A stretch of 64,000 nucleotides of DNA, from positions 248,001 to 312,000 of the forward strand of contig NZ_JAPZSC010000001.1 in assembly GCF_027531545.1 (NCBI RefSeq), in the 5' to 3' direction. Below, piece by piece: positions 24,862-35,632 of the stretch. Positions within the stretch are counted from its first letter, which is position 1. Each line of letters starts with the position of its first letter. This DNA comes from Silanimonas sp. Its GTDB lineage: Bacteria > Pseudomonadota > Gammaproteobacteria > Xanthomonadales > Xanthomonadaceae. Both the position numbers and the translations under genes were made by a program. Below the pieces are notes generated by a model. That model was given only the letters and a program-made list of their open reading frames with translations. It did no database searches and was not told the DNA's origin.

Positions 24862-27800
24862 TCACGGCGGCCCTGCGCGCCCGGCACCCGCCTGCCAGAG
24901 TTCGGCCGCCAACCCACGCAGACTGCTGCGCGCCATTGCCACGAGCGACAGGCGAACGCCGAATTCGTCTTCCACCATCCGTGCGTAGCGCAGCGCGAGC
25001 AGGGAATGGCCACCCGCATCGAAGAAGCTGTAGTCCGCCTCGGCATCGGGCAGCAGCTCCCGCGCCAGCGCGGTCAGGCGCTGCGTCAGGGCATCGATGG
25101 CCGCCTCGTCCACGGCGCCACCCACGATGCACGGCGACGGATCGGCCGCATGGTCCGCCATGGCGGACACCGTTTCCTCGTCGACCGCTGATCGGAGCAG
25201 ACGATCATCGATCGCATAGGCCTCGATCGGCAGCTCCGGCGAGGCCACGGCCTGGGCAAGCAGGTGCAGGTAGGCCTCGACGAAAGCCTCCGCGCGGGCG
25301 CGATCGAAACGGTCCTCGGCGTACTCCAGGTGCACCTGCGCGAACACGTCGAGGTCGACGCTCAGCGACAGGTCGAACTGGGCGCCGCCGCGGTCGAAAT
25401 CGAAGGCCTCGATGGCATGCGGGCCGAGGGCAAGGGTGTCGAACGGCACGCTGACGAGGTTGAACATCACGTTCGCCAGCGGCATGTCGCCGGCGGTTCG
25501 GTCCGCCGACAGCCGCGCCACCAGCTGTTCGAACGGGGCGTCCTGGTCGGCGTAGGCCTCGAGGGCGACGGCGCGGACGCGCTGGAGCAGCACGTCGAAG
25601 CGCGGATTGCCGGCGAGCTCCGTGCGCATCACCACCGTGTTCACGAACGTGCCCACCAGCCCTTCGACGTCGAGGCGATGGCGGTTGGCGATGGGCGTGG
25701 CCACGGCCACGTCGCCCTGCCCGCTCACGCGGGCCAGCAGCACCTGGTACACCGCCAGCAAGGCCATGAAGGGCGTCACCCCGCGTCGCCCGCACAAGGC
25801 CTTCAACGCCCCTCGCAACCCGGCGTCCAAGGCTGTGGTCACGCGGCCGCCGTGGCCGCTGGGGGCACCGGTGCGACGGCGATCGGCCGGCAGGTCGACC
25901 GGCGCGACGCCCTGCAGCCGCCGCGACCAGCGTTCGAGCTGCGGCGCCATCGCCGCCTCCCGATCGGGGGAACGCTGCCAGGCAGCGAAATCGAGGTAGT
26001 CGAGGCGCGGCAAGGGCCGCGCGCGATAGGCGTCGAGGTCGACATACGCCGACGAAAGCTCGCGCAACAGCACGCCGAACGACCACAGGTCACCAATGGC
26101 GTGGTGGATCGCCCACAGGAAGGCGTGCTCGTCGTCGGCGAGCCGGACGAGATGCGCGTGGTGCAGCGGGGCCTGCGCGAGGTCGAAGGGTTGGCGGATG
26201 CGCGCTTCGAGCCACGCGCGGGCGGCGTCGTCCCGCGCCGGGGGCGCGAGCGCCGAAACATCGTGGAGCGCCATCGGCGTCGCGAAGGGGGCACCGAGGC
26301 GCTGGCACACGTCGTCGCCGTCGACGGCAAGGTGGCTGCGGAATACGTCGTGGCGGTCGGCCACCGCCGCCAGCGCCGCGGCGAAGCGCGGCACGTCGAG
26401 CCGGCCGCGGATGCGGAAGGCGAAAGCCATGTTGTACGCGGTGGTGCCCGGCGTGAGCTGTTGCACCAGCCACATGCGCCGCTGCGAGAACGAGGTCGGG
26501 GCCCGCTCCCGCGACGCGAGGCGTGGAATGCACGCCTCGGGCACCACGGCGCCTTCCGCGCGACTTGCGGCCTCGATGCCGGCGGCCATGCCGGCGAGAT
26601 CCGCCTGCGCCAGCACCCAGTCGACGCCCAAGGCCACGCCGAAGCGTTCACCGATCCGCGAGGCGAGCTGGGTGGCACGCAGCGAGTCGCCGCCGAGGGC
26701 GATGAAGGCATCGCCCCGCCCCACCCCCTCCACGCGCAGCAGCTCACGCCACAGCTCGACCAGCGCCGCTTCCACGCCGGGCGTCGGCAGGGCGTCCTCG
26801 ACCGCTGTCGAGGCTGCACCCGCATCGACATGCAGGACGGTGAGCTCGCCGGCGAGATAGGCCTCGCGGCAGGCGCTCCGACGGATCTTCCCGCTGGACG
26901 TGCGAGGCAGGCTGCCGCTGCGCACGAAGACAACCGCGGCCAGCGGCAGGTCGAAGGCGTCGGCCACCGCGCGCCGGACCGCCTGCGCGAGGGGGCCCGG
27001 CTCCGGAACCGTCCGCTCGAGCTCCTGCACCAGCACCGCGCTGTCACCGTCCTCGCCGGCGACGGCGAACGCCGCGCCGTAGCCCGTGCGCATCGCCGCA
27101 TCGACGGCCTGCGCGCACCATTCGATGTCCTGCGGATGCAGGTTGCGGCCGCGAACGATCAGCAGGTCCTTGAGACGCCCGGTGACGACCAGTTCGCCGG
27201 CCACGAGGAGCCCGAGGTCGCCGGTGCGCAGGAAGGGGCCCTCGCCCACGGCATCGAAGGCCTCGAAGGTCTCAGCACTGAGCGCCGGATTCCCCCAATA
27301 GCCACGCCCCACGCTGTCGCCCGCCACCCAGATCTCGCCTTCGACGCCCTCCGCGCAACCCCGTCGCGACTCGGGATCGACGATGCGGACGCGCATGCCG
27401 GGCAAGGGCCGCCCGCAGGAGACCAGCGCACCACGACCGCTGCCGGCGCCCACCTTCACACCGACGCCCGGCGCCACCGCGGTGATGGCCAACACGGCCT
27501 CGGCCATGCCGTAGGCGGGCGTCATGACGCCGGCCGACAGTCCGAGCGGCGCGAAAGCCTCGAGGAAGGCGGCCATCGTCGGCGCGTGGATGGGTTCCGC
27601 ACCGCAGCTCATCGAACGCAGGTGGCGAAGATCGCCCTGCCATCCAGGGTGGGCCGAAAGCGCGCGCACGCAGGCCGCATACGCGAAGTTCGGCGCCCCG
27701 CTGTGGGTGATACCAAGACGAGCGATCGCGTCGAGCCAACGCAGCGGCCGGCGCAGGAAGGCCATCGGCGACATCAGGTGCCCGGTCGCCCCGACACACA

Positions 27801-28506
27801 CCGGCAGCAGCACGCCCTGCACCAGCCCGTAGTCATGGTGGTGCGGCAGCCAGCTCAGGATGCGGCTCTCGGCGTCGATTCCCGCCGCCGTGCCGATGGC
27901 GCGGCACTGTGCCAGCACGTTGTACGAGTCGATCACGACGCCGCGCGGCGTTCGCGTCGAGCCGGAGGTGTACTGCAGGTACACGGTGGCATCCGGATCG
28001 CTGGCCGCTGCGGTTGCCGGAAGGCTCCGTTCGGCCTCATCGGCGGCGTTGGAGGCCATCGCGAGAAGGAACGTTTCCGGAAGCCCGTCCGTCGTCGCCC
28101 AACGCTCGGCCAGCGTGGGAGGGAGCACCACGCAGGCGGCCTGGGCATCGAGCGCGATGGCGCGCAGCCGGGGTGCCGCGTTCTTCAGCCTTGCGGCATC
28201 GAGGGACGGCACGGGCACCGCCACGCGCCCGGCGAGCACGCAGCCCCAGAACGCCACGACAAAATCGAGGCCGGGGGGAAGCAACAGCAGGACGCGATCA
28301 CCAGCAGCCGAGACGTCGGCCAGTCGAGCGGCGAATGCGGCCGCACGGCCCGCCAAGGCGCGGCCAGACAATGCCGAGGCCGGGCGACCGTCGTCGTCCA
28401 GATCGATATAGATCGGTGCATCAGGGGCCGCGTCGCATCGCGCGATGAACACGTCCGCGAGCGAACGGGCCTCGGTGAGCGAGGGGGCATTTCGTCCTTG
28501 AAACAC
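24862..28506 (-). CDS. fatty acyl-AMP ligase / carrier / condensation / carrier megaprotein
   Basis: 1214 residues in four parts. FAAL-type adenylation (1-555): YLQYTSGSTRTPRGV, LSWLPHHHDYGLVQG (characteristic of acyl-AMP ligases), YGMAEAVLAI, RTGDLG, RLKDLLIVRGRNLHPQDIE and the lysine loop TSSGKIRRS. Carrier 1 (575-645) with phosphopantetheine Ser608 in LGGDSLRA. Condensation (670-1100) with HHAIGDLW at 801 satisfying HHxxxD. Carrier 2 (1135-1205) with Ser1168 in DAGGHSLLA. There is no amino-acid adenylation domain, thioesterase or reductase, so the second carrier must be loaded in trans or the condensation domain uses a free acceptor. Predicted role: activates a fatty acid and transfers it to an amine or alcohol. 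Start GTG 28506 lacks a clear Shine-Dalgarno. Confidence 0.9.
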   Translation of the reverse strand: MFQGRNAPSLTEARSLADVFIARCDAAPDAPIYIDLDDDGRPASALSGRALAGRAAAFAARLADVSAAGDRVLLLLPPGLDFVVAFWGCVLAGRVAVPVPSLDAARLKNAAPRLRAIALDAQAACVVLPPTLAERWATTDGLPETFLLAMASNAADEAERSLPATAAASDPDATVYLQYTSGSTRTPRGVVIDSYNVLAQCRAIGTAAGIDAESRILSWLPHHHDYGLVQGVLLPVCVGATGHLMSPMAFLRRPLRWLDAIARLGITHSGAPNFAYAACVRALSAHPGWQGDLRHLRSMSCGAEPIHAPTMAAFLEAFAPLGLSAGVMTPAYGMAEAVLAITAVAPGVGVKVGAGSGRGALVSCGRPLPGMRVRIVDPESRRGCAEGVEGEIWVAGDSVGRGYWGNPALSAETFEAFDAVGEGPFLRTGDLGLLVAGELVVTGRLKDLLIVRGRNLHPQDIEWCAQAVDAAMRTGYGAAFAVAGEDGDSAVLVQELERTVPEPGPLAQAVRRAVADAFDLPLAAVVFVRSGSLPRTSSGKIRRSACREAYLAGELTVLHVDAGAASTAVEDALPTPGVEAALVELWRELLRVEGVGRGDAFIALGGDSLRATQLASRIGERFGVALGVDWVLAQADLAGMAAGIEAASRAEGAVVPEACIPRLASRERAPTSFSQRRMWLVQQLTPGTTAYNMAFAFRIRGRLDVPRFAAALAAVADRHDVFRSHLAVDGDDVCQRLGAPFATPMALHDVSALAPPARDDAARAWLEARIRQPFDLAQAPLHHAHLVRLADDEHAFLWAIHHAIGDLWSFGVLLRELSSAYVDLDAYRARPLPRLDYLDFAAWQRSPDREAAMAPQLERWSRRLQGVAPVDLPADRRRTGAPSGHGGRVTTALDAGLRGALKALCGRRGVTPFMALLAVYQVLLARVSGQGDVAVATPIANRHRLDVEGLVGTFVNTVVMRTELAGNPRFDVLLQRVRAVALEAYADQDAPFEQLVARLSADRTAGDMPLANVMFNLVSVPFDTLALGPHAIEAFDFDRGGAQFDLSLSVDLDVFAQVHLEYAEDRFDRARAEAFVEAYLHLLAQAVASPELPIEAYAIDDRLLRSAVDEETVSAMADHAADPSPCIVGGAVDEAAIDALTQRLTALARELLPDAEADYSFFDAGGHSLLALRYARMVEDEFGVRLSLVAMARSSLRGLAAELWQAGAGRAGPP

Positions 28507-28580
28507 GGGGGAAGCACACAGCGGACGGGAGGTGGGTCACTGTCCCCTCCGGCCCGGCCCGGGGTCAAGAAATGCGTGAT

Positions 28581-28602
28581 GGAATTCGCAATTTCCTGTC
28601 AA
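28581..28602 (-). promoter_or_regulatory. possible promoter/operator of the acyl-AMP ligase gene
   Basis: On the minus strand a perfect TTGACA (28602-28597) is followed immediately by GGAAATTGCGAATTCC (28596-28581), an inverted repeat with one bulge. No good -10 hexamer follows at 17 bp (TCACGC). The pattern resembles a -35 box overlapped by an operator. It sits in a 118-bp, relatively AT-rich gap downstream of the RcnB-like gene. Confidence 0.4.
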
Positions 28603-28624
28603 CCGCCGACATGCGACGGCAATC

Positions 28625-29152
28625 TCAATTGCCGAAGACCACGTCCGCGATGATTCCGCTGGCGATCGCCACCAGCAGCCAGTCGCCGCGGTCGTCCCGG
28701 CGCCAGTGGTAGCCGCGGGGCGGGTGGCGAAGGCCGAAGCGATCGTAGTCGACGACCACGTAGGTCGGCGCCCAGCCGTAATCGTGGATGCGGTGCCCGC
28801 GCGCCCAGCGCGGCGGGCCGTAATGCCGCGGCGGCGGGCCGTAGCCGTAGGCCGGCAACGGGTAGACCTCGCGGTAGACCACCCGGCCCCGATGGTCGCG
28901 TCGCCAGTCGCGACGGTCGTCATGGCGCTCCCAGCGGCGGTCCCAACGGCGATCTGAGCGGCGATCCCAGCGACGGTCGTCGCGGCGGCCGTCCCGGTAA
29001 CCCTGCCGGTAGTCGCGATCGTCCCAGTCGCGATGCTCGTAGCGGTGGTCGTACCCGCGGTCACGGCGCCCGGCGTCGGCCGGGGAGGACGCGAGCATCG
29101 CGGCGCCAAGCAGGATCGCGGCGGCCAGTCGGGGGAAGGTGGCGAGAGTCAT
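28625..29152 (-). CDS. RcnB-like periplasmic protein with Arg/Asp/Trp repeats
   Basis: A 175-residue secreted protein. Signal peptide (about 1-27, PRLAAAILLGAAMLASSPADA) is followed by a strongly charged low-complexity region (about 28-95) built of WDRR, DRRW and RDxR units, then a conserved tail DYDRFGLRHPPRGYHWRRDD ... WLLVAIASGIIADVVFG typical of the RcnB family (periplasmic, nickel/cobalt homeostasis in E. coli). The metal role is family knowledge only. It is divergent from ettA across a 207-bp gap. Confidence 0.82.
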   Translation of the reverse strand: MTLATFPRLAAAILLGAAMLASSPADAGRRDRGYDHRYEHRDWDDRDYRQGYRDGRRDDRRWDRRSDRRWDRRWERHDDRRDWRRDHRGRVVYREVYPLPAYGYGPPPRHYGPPRWARGHRIHDYGWAPTYVVVDYDRFGLRHPPRGYHWRRDDRGDWLLVAIASGIIADVVFGN

Positions 29153-29282
29153 GCGGAGCCTCCGTGGGGTGCATCGAGGGGGTGCGCATCGAGCATCGGC
29201 GGCGTCGGCTGAATCGATTCTTGCCAGCCGCCTGAACGGCCAGCGGCGTTCAGCGCGCGGCCGGGGCCCGACGGGCCTCCGG

Positions 29283-29288
29283 TATACT
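29283..29288 (+). promoter_or_regulatory. -10 element upstream of ettA
   Basis: TATACT, 71 bp before the ettA ATG. The -35 region at the right distance (GCCGGG) does not match consensus. The rest of the gap between the RcnB-like gene and ettA is GC-rich with no other recognisable feature. Confidence 0.5.
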
Positions 29289-29359
29289 CGCGCGGTCCCC
29301 GTATGCCCCCTCCCGCCGCCGGCGCCGCCGCGGCCGGGCGCGTCTGAATGGAGTGAGAC

Positions 29360-31021
<1,662 letters not shown>

Positions 31022-31025
31022 GCCC

Positions 31026-31871
31026 ATGGCCGCCGCGGCGACCGGTTTCAACGCGACGCTGGCGGCCCGCTGGGCCGCCTCGGGTTCCCTGCTCTGCGTC
31101 GGCATCGACCCGGAGCCGGGGCGCTACCCGTCGACGCTGGTCGACGATCCGGACCGCGTGTTCACCTTCGGCAAGGCGATCATCGACGCCACGGCCGAGT
31201 ACGCCTGCGCCTTCAAGCCGCAGATCGCGCACTTCGCGGCGCAGGGCGCCGAGGACGCGCTGGAGCGGCTCATCGCCTACGTGCATGCCGCGCACCCCGG
31301 CATCCCGGTGATCCTCGACGCCAAGCGCGGCGACATCGGCAGCACCGCGCTGAACTACGCGCGCGAGGCCTTCGACCGCTTCCGCGCCGATGCCGTCACC
31401 GCCAACCCCTACCTCGGCAGCGATTCGCTGGCGCCCTACCTGGATCGCGCCGACAAGGGCGTGGTGGTGCTGTGCCGCACCTCGAACCCGGGTGCGGCCG
31501 ACCTGCAGGACCTGCCGGTGGCCGGCGCCGACGGCGCGACGCGGCCGCTGTACCAGCGCGTCGCCGAGAAGGCCGCGCGCGACTGGAACACCCACGGCAA
31601 CCTCTCGCTCGTCGTCGGCGCGACCTGGCCGGAACAGCTGGGTGAAGTGCGCGCGATCGTTGGCCCGTCCATTCCGCTTCTCGTGCCAGGCATCGGCGCG
31701 CAGGGCGGTGATGTGGAAGCGGTGCTGAAGCACGGCCTCAACGCCAATCGCACCGGACTGATCATCAGCAGCTCGCGCGCCATCCTCTACGCCAGCGGCG
31801 GCGCGGATTTCGCCGACGCCGCCGCGCGGGTCGCGCGGGAGACGCGGGACCAGATCAACCGCTACCGCTGA
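31026..31871 (+). CDS. pyrF: orotidine 5'-phosphate decarboxylase, type 2
   Basis: Decarboxylates OMP to UMP, the last step of de novo pyrimidine synthesis. 281 residues, the longer type-2 (actinobacterial/xanthomonad-like) subfamily rather than the 230-245-residue E. coli type. The catalytic Asp-Lys-Asp set is in [13 protein letters not shown] (Lys100), with [12 protein letters not shown] and AFKPQIAHF at the N-terminus and [14 protein letters not shown] near the phosphate site. Its last 10 bp overlap the end of the convergent glycosyltransferase gene. Confidence 0.95.
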   Translation: MAAAATGFNATLAARWAASGSLLCVGIDPEPGRYPSTLVDDPDRVFTFGKAIIDATAEYACAFKPQIAHFAAQGAEDALERLIAYVHAAHPGIPVILDAKRGDIGSTALNYAREAFDRFRADAVTANPYLGSDSLAPYLDRADKGVVVLCRTSNPGAADLQDLPVAGADGATRPLYQRVAEKAARDWNTHGNLSLVVGATWPEQLGEVRAIVGPSIPLLVPGIGAQGGDVEAVLKHGLNANRTGLIISSSRAILYASGGADFADAAARVARETRDQINRYR

Positions 31872-32728
31872 GCGAGACGTAGCGCGGCCAGCGGCCACGC
31901 CAGCAACACGAGCCGGGCGGCAAGCGCGGCCAGCACAAGCGGCGCCAGCCCAATCGCCGCACCCCGGGCTTCGAAGCGCCACCAGTAGCGCCACAGCCCG
32001 CGATGCTTGTGCCATTCGACGAAGAACGGCCGGGCACGGCTCGATACGCCACGGTGGTGCAGCACCGGCACATCGTTGGCCACCGCCACGACGAAGCCGG
32101 CGGCGCGCAGGCGCCGGCAGAAATCGAGGTCCTCGACATGCAAGCGGTAGCCGGTGTCCCAGCCGCCGATGGCATCGAAGGCCGCGCGTGGAACCAGCAT
32201 CAGCGCGCCCGAACAGGCGTCAACCGGCTGCAAGGCGAGCATGTCGTCCGGCTCGACGTCGAGCGCACCGCGCCGGCCCGCGGCGAGCACCATCTGCCAT
32301 AGCGAGAGGTCGCGACGGCGAGCCGCCGTGTCGCGTCGGCCGTCCGCATCGCGCAGGTCGGCCCCGAAAGCACCACACCGCGACAACGCCGCCGCGTGCG
32401 CGAGAAGGCGCGCCAGCGCACCGGCCGGCAACTCGACGTCGGGGTTCACGAACAGCAGCCACGGCGACGGCTCGCCGAGCGCCACGGCGAGGGCGCCCGC
32501 ATTGCAGCCGGCGGCGAAGCCGGGGTTGCCGGGCTGGCGGATCAGGACGATGCGTGGATCGCCGGCAGCCATCGCCTCGACGCAACGCACGGTATCGTCG
32601 CGCGAGCCGTTGTCGACCACGCGCACGCTCGCCAGTTCCGGCTGCACGAGCAGCGCACGCAGGCAGGCGTCGATGGTGGAGGCGCTGTCGTAGCTGACGA
32701 CGACGGCGTCGACGGCATTCGGGTTCAA
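31862..32728 (-). CDS. GT2 family glycosyltransferase (rhamnosyltransferase-like)
   Basis: A 288-residue GT-A-fold family 2 glycosyltransferase: [51 protein letters not shown], the metal-binding region [35 protein letters not shown] and [16 protein letters not shown], all as in WbbL/RfbF rhamnosyltransferases. A C-terminal hydrophobic stretch ([20 protein letters not shown]) probably anchors it. TTG 32728 is taken as start because it overlaps the methyltransferase stop (TTGA). Last gene of the exporter/glycan set; acts on polysaccharide assembly in the cytoplasm. Confidence 0.9.
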   Translation of the reverse strand: MNPNAVDAVVVSYDSASTIDACLRALLVQPELASVRVVDNGSRDDTVRCVEAMAAGDPRIVLIRQPGNPGFAAGCNAGALAVALGEPSPWLLFVNPDVELPAGALARLLAHAAALSRCGAFGADLRDADGRRDTAARRRDLSLWQMVLAAGRRGALDVEPDDMLALQPVDACSGALMLVPRAAFDAIGGWDTGYRLHVEDLDFCRRLRAAGFVVAVANDVPVLHHRGVSSRARPFFVEWHKHRGLWRYWWRFEARGAAIGLAPLVLAALAARLVLLAWPLAALRLAQR

Positions 32729-33573
32729 GGGCCGTCCGGCAGTCCGGCGGCGCGTAGCCGTTCGCGCAGCGTGTGGGCGTAGCGATCGGTGAGCATCAAC
32801 TCGCGGATGACCTGCTGGTAGTGGGCGAACACGCTCTGCTGCGCATCCGCGAAGCAGGACAGCGCCGGCAGGCCGGCCAGGGCCTCGCCGCGCTTCGCGC
32901 AAACCGCCACGTGGTACATCGGCAGCGCACGCATGCCGCCAAACACGTCCTCGCCGTCCTGCGTGTATGCCGTTGTAGCCCCGGTGCCGCCGTCGAGGCG
33001 CCACAGCATCGAGTGCGTGACCACGCGCTGGCCATACAGACGGTGGCGGGCGAAGTGCCGCGACAGCAGGGCCTCGAACTCCTCGCGGTACAGCTCGCGG
33101 ACGTGGTGCGGATTCTGCTGGCCGGCGAGGTCGGTGTAGGTGTGCTTGTCCGGCGTGGAAATCACCAGCAGGCCTTCGGGCTTCAGCACGCGCTTGAAGG
33201 CCGCGAGCAAGGCGTCGTGCCCGTCCAGGTGTTCCAAGGTCTCGAAGCTGACGACGAGGTCGAGGCTGGCATCGGCGATGCCCTCCAGGCGCAATACGTC
33301 GCCCTGCTGGAAGCGCAGGCGCGGCCCGCCATAGCGCGACTGCGCGTGCGCGACCACCTCGGGCGCAAGGTCGATACCGACCACGGACGCGGCCGTGCGC
33401 GCCAGCAGCGCGGCACCGTAGCCCTCGCCGCTGGCGGCATCGAGCACGTGGCGACCGCGCGCCAGCTCCATCGCGAAGGCGTAGCGGTGCCAGTGCTCGT
33501 AAGCCATCTCGCGCGGCACCTCGGGGTGGTAGCGCTCCCCGGTAAAGGCCAGCGGCGGCGGTGCGTCGCTCAT
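32725..33573 (-). CDS. SAM-dependent methyltransferase of a glycan cluster
   Basis: A 282-residue class I methyltransferase. N-terminal FTGERYHPEVPREMAYEHWHRY is typical of methyltransferases in O-antigen clusters; motif I is VLDAASGEGYGAALLA, motif II VVGIDLAPEVV, then GDVLRLEGIADASLDLVVSFETLEHL and LLVISTPDKHTY. A C-terminal helical tail (about 240-282) follows. It is coupled by ATGA to the upstream glycosyltransferase and by TTGA to the downstream one. It may methylate a sugar or cap the chain end, as in ABC-exported O-antigens; inferred from context. Confidence 0.88.
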   Translation of the reverse strand: MSDAPPPLAFTGERYHPEVPREMAYEHWHRYAFAMELARGRHVLDAASGEGYGAALLARTAASVVGIDLAPEVVAHAQSRYGGPRLRFQQGDVLRLEGIADASLDLVVSFETLEHLDGHDALLAAFKRVLKPEGLLVISTPDKHTYTDLAGQQNPHHVRELYREEFEALLSRHFARHRLYGQRVVTHSMLWRLDGGTGATTAYTQDGEDVFGGMRALPMYHVAVCAKRGEALAGLPALSCFADAQQSVFAHYQQVIRELMLTDRYAHTLRERLRAAGLPDGP

Positions 33574-34436
33574 CGGAACAGGTCCCCCTGCGGGCTCTCG
33601 GCCGCCAGCATAGCGAGGGCGTCGGAAAGCCGCTCGCGGTCCCCGCGCAGCGGGTCGTCGAGGATGAAGCGGGCGATGCGCTCGTTGTAGCCCGGCCACC
33701 GGACGTTGAGCCGGCGCAGGTTCTCGCCGCCGGGGGCAAGGCCGGTCGCCGCGAACGAGGCGTGCCCGCGATGCACGACATAGGCGTCGTCGCAGAGGGC
33801 GTGGCGCCAGCCGTGGCCCTCGGCGCGCAGGCACCAGTCGTTCTCCTCGCCATAGCCCTTGCCGAAGGTTTCGGCGTCGAAGCCCCCCACCGCCCTCAGG
33901 GCCGCACGGCGCAGGTACATGCAGAAGCCGACGGCCGTGGGCAGCGTGGGGTAACGCGGCGTGAGCCGCGCCGCCGCGCGGGCAAGGGCCTCGGGGTCGT
34001 CCGGCAGCGGGTTCGGGGAAACGAAATTCGGGTACGAGACGATTTCGCCGTTGTTGCTCCACGGCGTCAGGCTGGCGAGGCGGGGGTCCGCGGCGGCGCC
34101 TGCGGCCAGGCGCAGAAGCCAGTCGCCCGCCGGCTCGGTGTCGGAGTTCAGCAGCACCACGTCGGCCTCGCCGGTTTCGGCGAAGGCGGCGTTGCAGTTG
34201 CCGGGGAATCCGAGGTTCTGTTCACGGCGCACCGTCGTGGCCGCCAGCCGCGTGCATCGGGCCCAATCGGCGATCAGCGCCGGCACGCGCGGGTCGGTGG
34301 AGGCGTCGTCGGCCACGTGGACGCGCGCGCCGGCCGGCAAGCTGCGGTCGAGCGCGGCGAGGCAGGCGTCCAGCACCTCGAGCGCGTTGAACACCGGCAC
34401 CACGACGACCGGCAGCGCGGCGACCTTCGCGCTCAT
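33570..34436 (-). CDS. GT2 family glycosyltransferase
   Basis: A 288-residue GT-A glycosyltransferase: VVVPVFNALEVLDACLAAL, HVADDASTDPRVPALI, RREQNLGFPGNCNAAFAE, DVVLLNSDTEPAGDW (metal-binding Asp), GFCMYLRRAALRAVGGFD and GEENDWCLRAEGHGW. It overlaps wzt upstream and the methyltransferase downstream by 4 bp each. Likely adds a residue of the exported polysaccharide. Confidence 0.92.
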   Translation of the reverse strand: MSAKVAALPVVVVPVFNALEVLDACLAALDRSLPAGARVHVADDASTDPRVPALIADWARCTRLAATTVRREQNLGFPGNCNAAFAETGEADVVLLNSDTEPAGDWLLRLAAGAAADPRLASLTPWSNNGEIVSYPNFVSPNPLPDDPEALARAAARLTPRYPTLPTAVGFCMYLRRAALRAVGGFDAETFGKGYGEENDWCLRAEGHGWRHALCDDAYVVHRGHASFAATGLAPGGENLRRLNVRWPGYNERIARFILDDPLRGDRERLSDALAMLAAESPQGDLFR

Positions 34437-35632
34437 GGCGACTCCCAGCGGTGCGGCAGGCGCAGCAGGCCGAACTCGCGGCTCGCGCCGCCCACGCGGA
34501 AGGTGCGTTCCACGGTGTCGAACACGCGCAGGGCCTCAGGGTCCATCGCGTGCGCCCGCAGGCGGTAGTCGCCGGGCTGCAGGCGCACGTCCTCGAGCAC
34601 CAGCTGGGCGCCCACCTGCCCTGACGAGCCGATCGGCCAGGCCTCGATGCCATCGATCTCGGTGCCGGTACCGAAGATCGCCGTGCCGTCGATGCGCGAC
34701 AGCCCGACCAGCAGGTGCGGCCGTTCTCCGTGCCGGCTGCTGGCGCGCAGCGCGATGCGGATCGTGCCGCCTTGGGATGATTCCATGCCGTGCATCGCGA
34801 CCTCCATGGCGTCGATACGGAAATCGCCGCCGGCCACGCTGGCCGCGCGATCCACGGCCTCGCGCTGCTCCAGCCACGCCTGATAGCGCTGCGTCACGTC
34901 GAAGGCGTCGCCTTGGGCCTCGATGCGGCCGTCCTTCAGCCAGATCGCGTGGCGGCAGAGCTTCTGCACGTGGTAGGTGCTGTGGGAGACGAGCAGCAGG
35001 GTGCCGCCCTCGGCGAGGTACTGGTCGATCCAGCGGATGCACTTCTTCTGGAAGCGCTCGTCGCCGACGGCCAGCACCTCGTCGGTGATCAGCAGGTCGG
35101 GGCGCGTTGCGGCGATCACCGCGAAGCCGAGACGCACCACCATGCCGCTGCTGTAGTGCTTCACCGGCTCGTCGAAGTAGCGCCCGATCTCGGCGAAGGC
35201 TTCGATCTCGGGCAGCTTGGCCGCCAGCGCCTCGCCGGCCAGCCCATGGATGGCCGCGGCCATGCGCACGTTGTCGCGGCCGCTGTACTCCGGGTGGAAA
35301 CCCGCGCCGAGCTCCAGCAGCGCACCAATGCGCGCGTCGCTGACCACGCGGCCCGTGCTCGGCGTCAGCGTGCCGGTGATCAGCTTCAGCAAGGTCGACT
35401 TGCCCGCGCCGTTCTCGCCGACGATGCCGAGCGATTCGCCGCGGTGGATGGTGAGGTCGATGCCCGACAGCACCTCGACCTCGCGCAGGGGCGCGCGACC
35501 GAGCAGCAGGCGCCCGAGCGCGCTGAGACGATCACCACTGGCGCCGACGACGGGATAGCGCTTCGACAGGCCTTCGACGCGAACGAGCGGCGCTTCGCGT
35601 GGCACTGGCGGCGTCGATGCCGCGGCACTCAC
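34433..35632 (-). CDS. wzt: polysaccharide ABC exporter ATPase with Wzt-type glycan-binding C-domain
   Basis: ATPase of a polysaccharide (O-antigen type) ABC exporter, 399 residues. N-terminal ABC domain (about 15-255): VRVEGLSKRYPV, Walker A GENGAGKST, signature HYSSGMVVRLGFAV, Walker B LLITDEVLAVGD, LLVSHS. A C-terminal extension (about 265-399) with beta-rich motifs GGDFRIDAMEV, GQVGAQLVLEDVRLQPGDYRLR matches the Wzt C-terminal carbohydrate-binding domain that selects terminally modified glycans; a cap-modifying methyltransferase lies two genes downstream. Start GTG 35632 overlaps the wzm stop (GTGA). Confidence 0.93.
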   Translation of the reverse strand: MSAAASTPPVPREAPLVRVEGLSKRYPVVGASGDRLSALGRLLLGRAPLREVEVLSGIDLTIHRGESLGIVGENGAGKSTLLKLITGTLTPSTGRVVSDARIGALLELGAGFHPEYSGRDNVRMAAAIHGLAGEALAAKLPEIEAFAEIGRYFDEPVKHYSSGMVVRLGFAVIAATRPDLLITDEVLAVGDERFQKKCIRWIDQYLAEGGTLLLVSHSTYHVQKLCRHAIWLKDGRIEAQGDAFDVTQRYQAWLEQREAVDRAASVAGGDFRIDAMEVAMHGMESSQGGTIRIALRASSRHGERPHLLVGLSRIDGTAIFGTGTEIDGIEAWPIGSSGQVGAQLVLEDVRLQPGDYRLRAHAMDPEALRVFDTVERTFRVGGASREFGLLRLPHRWESP

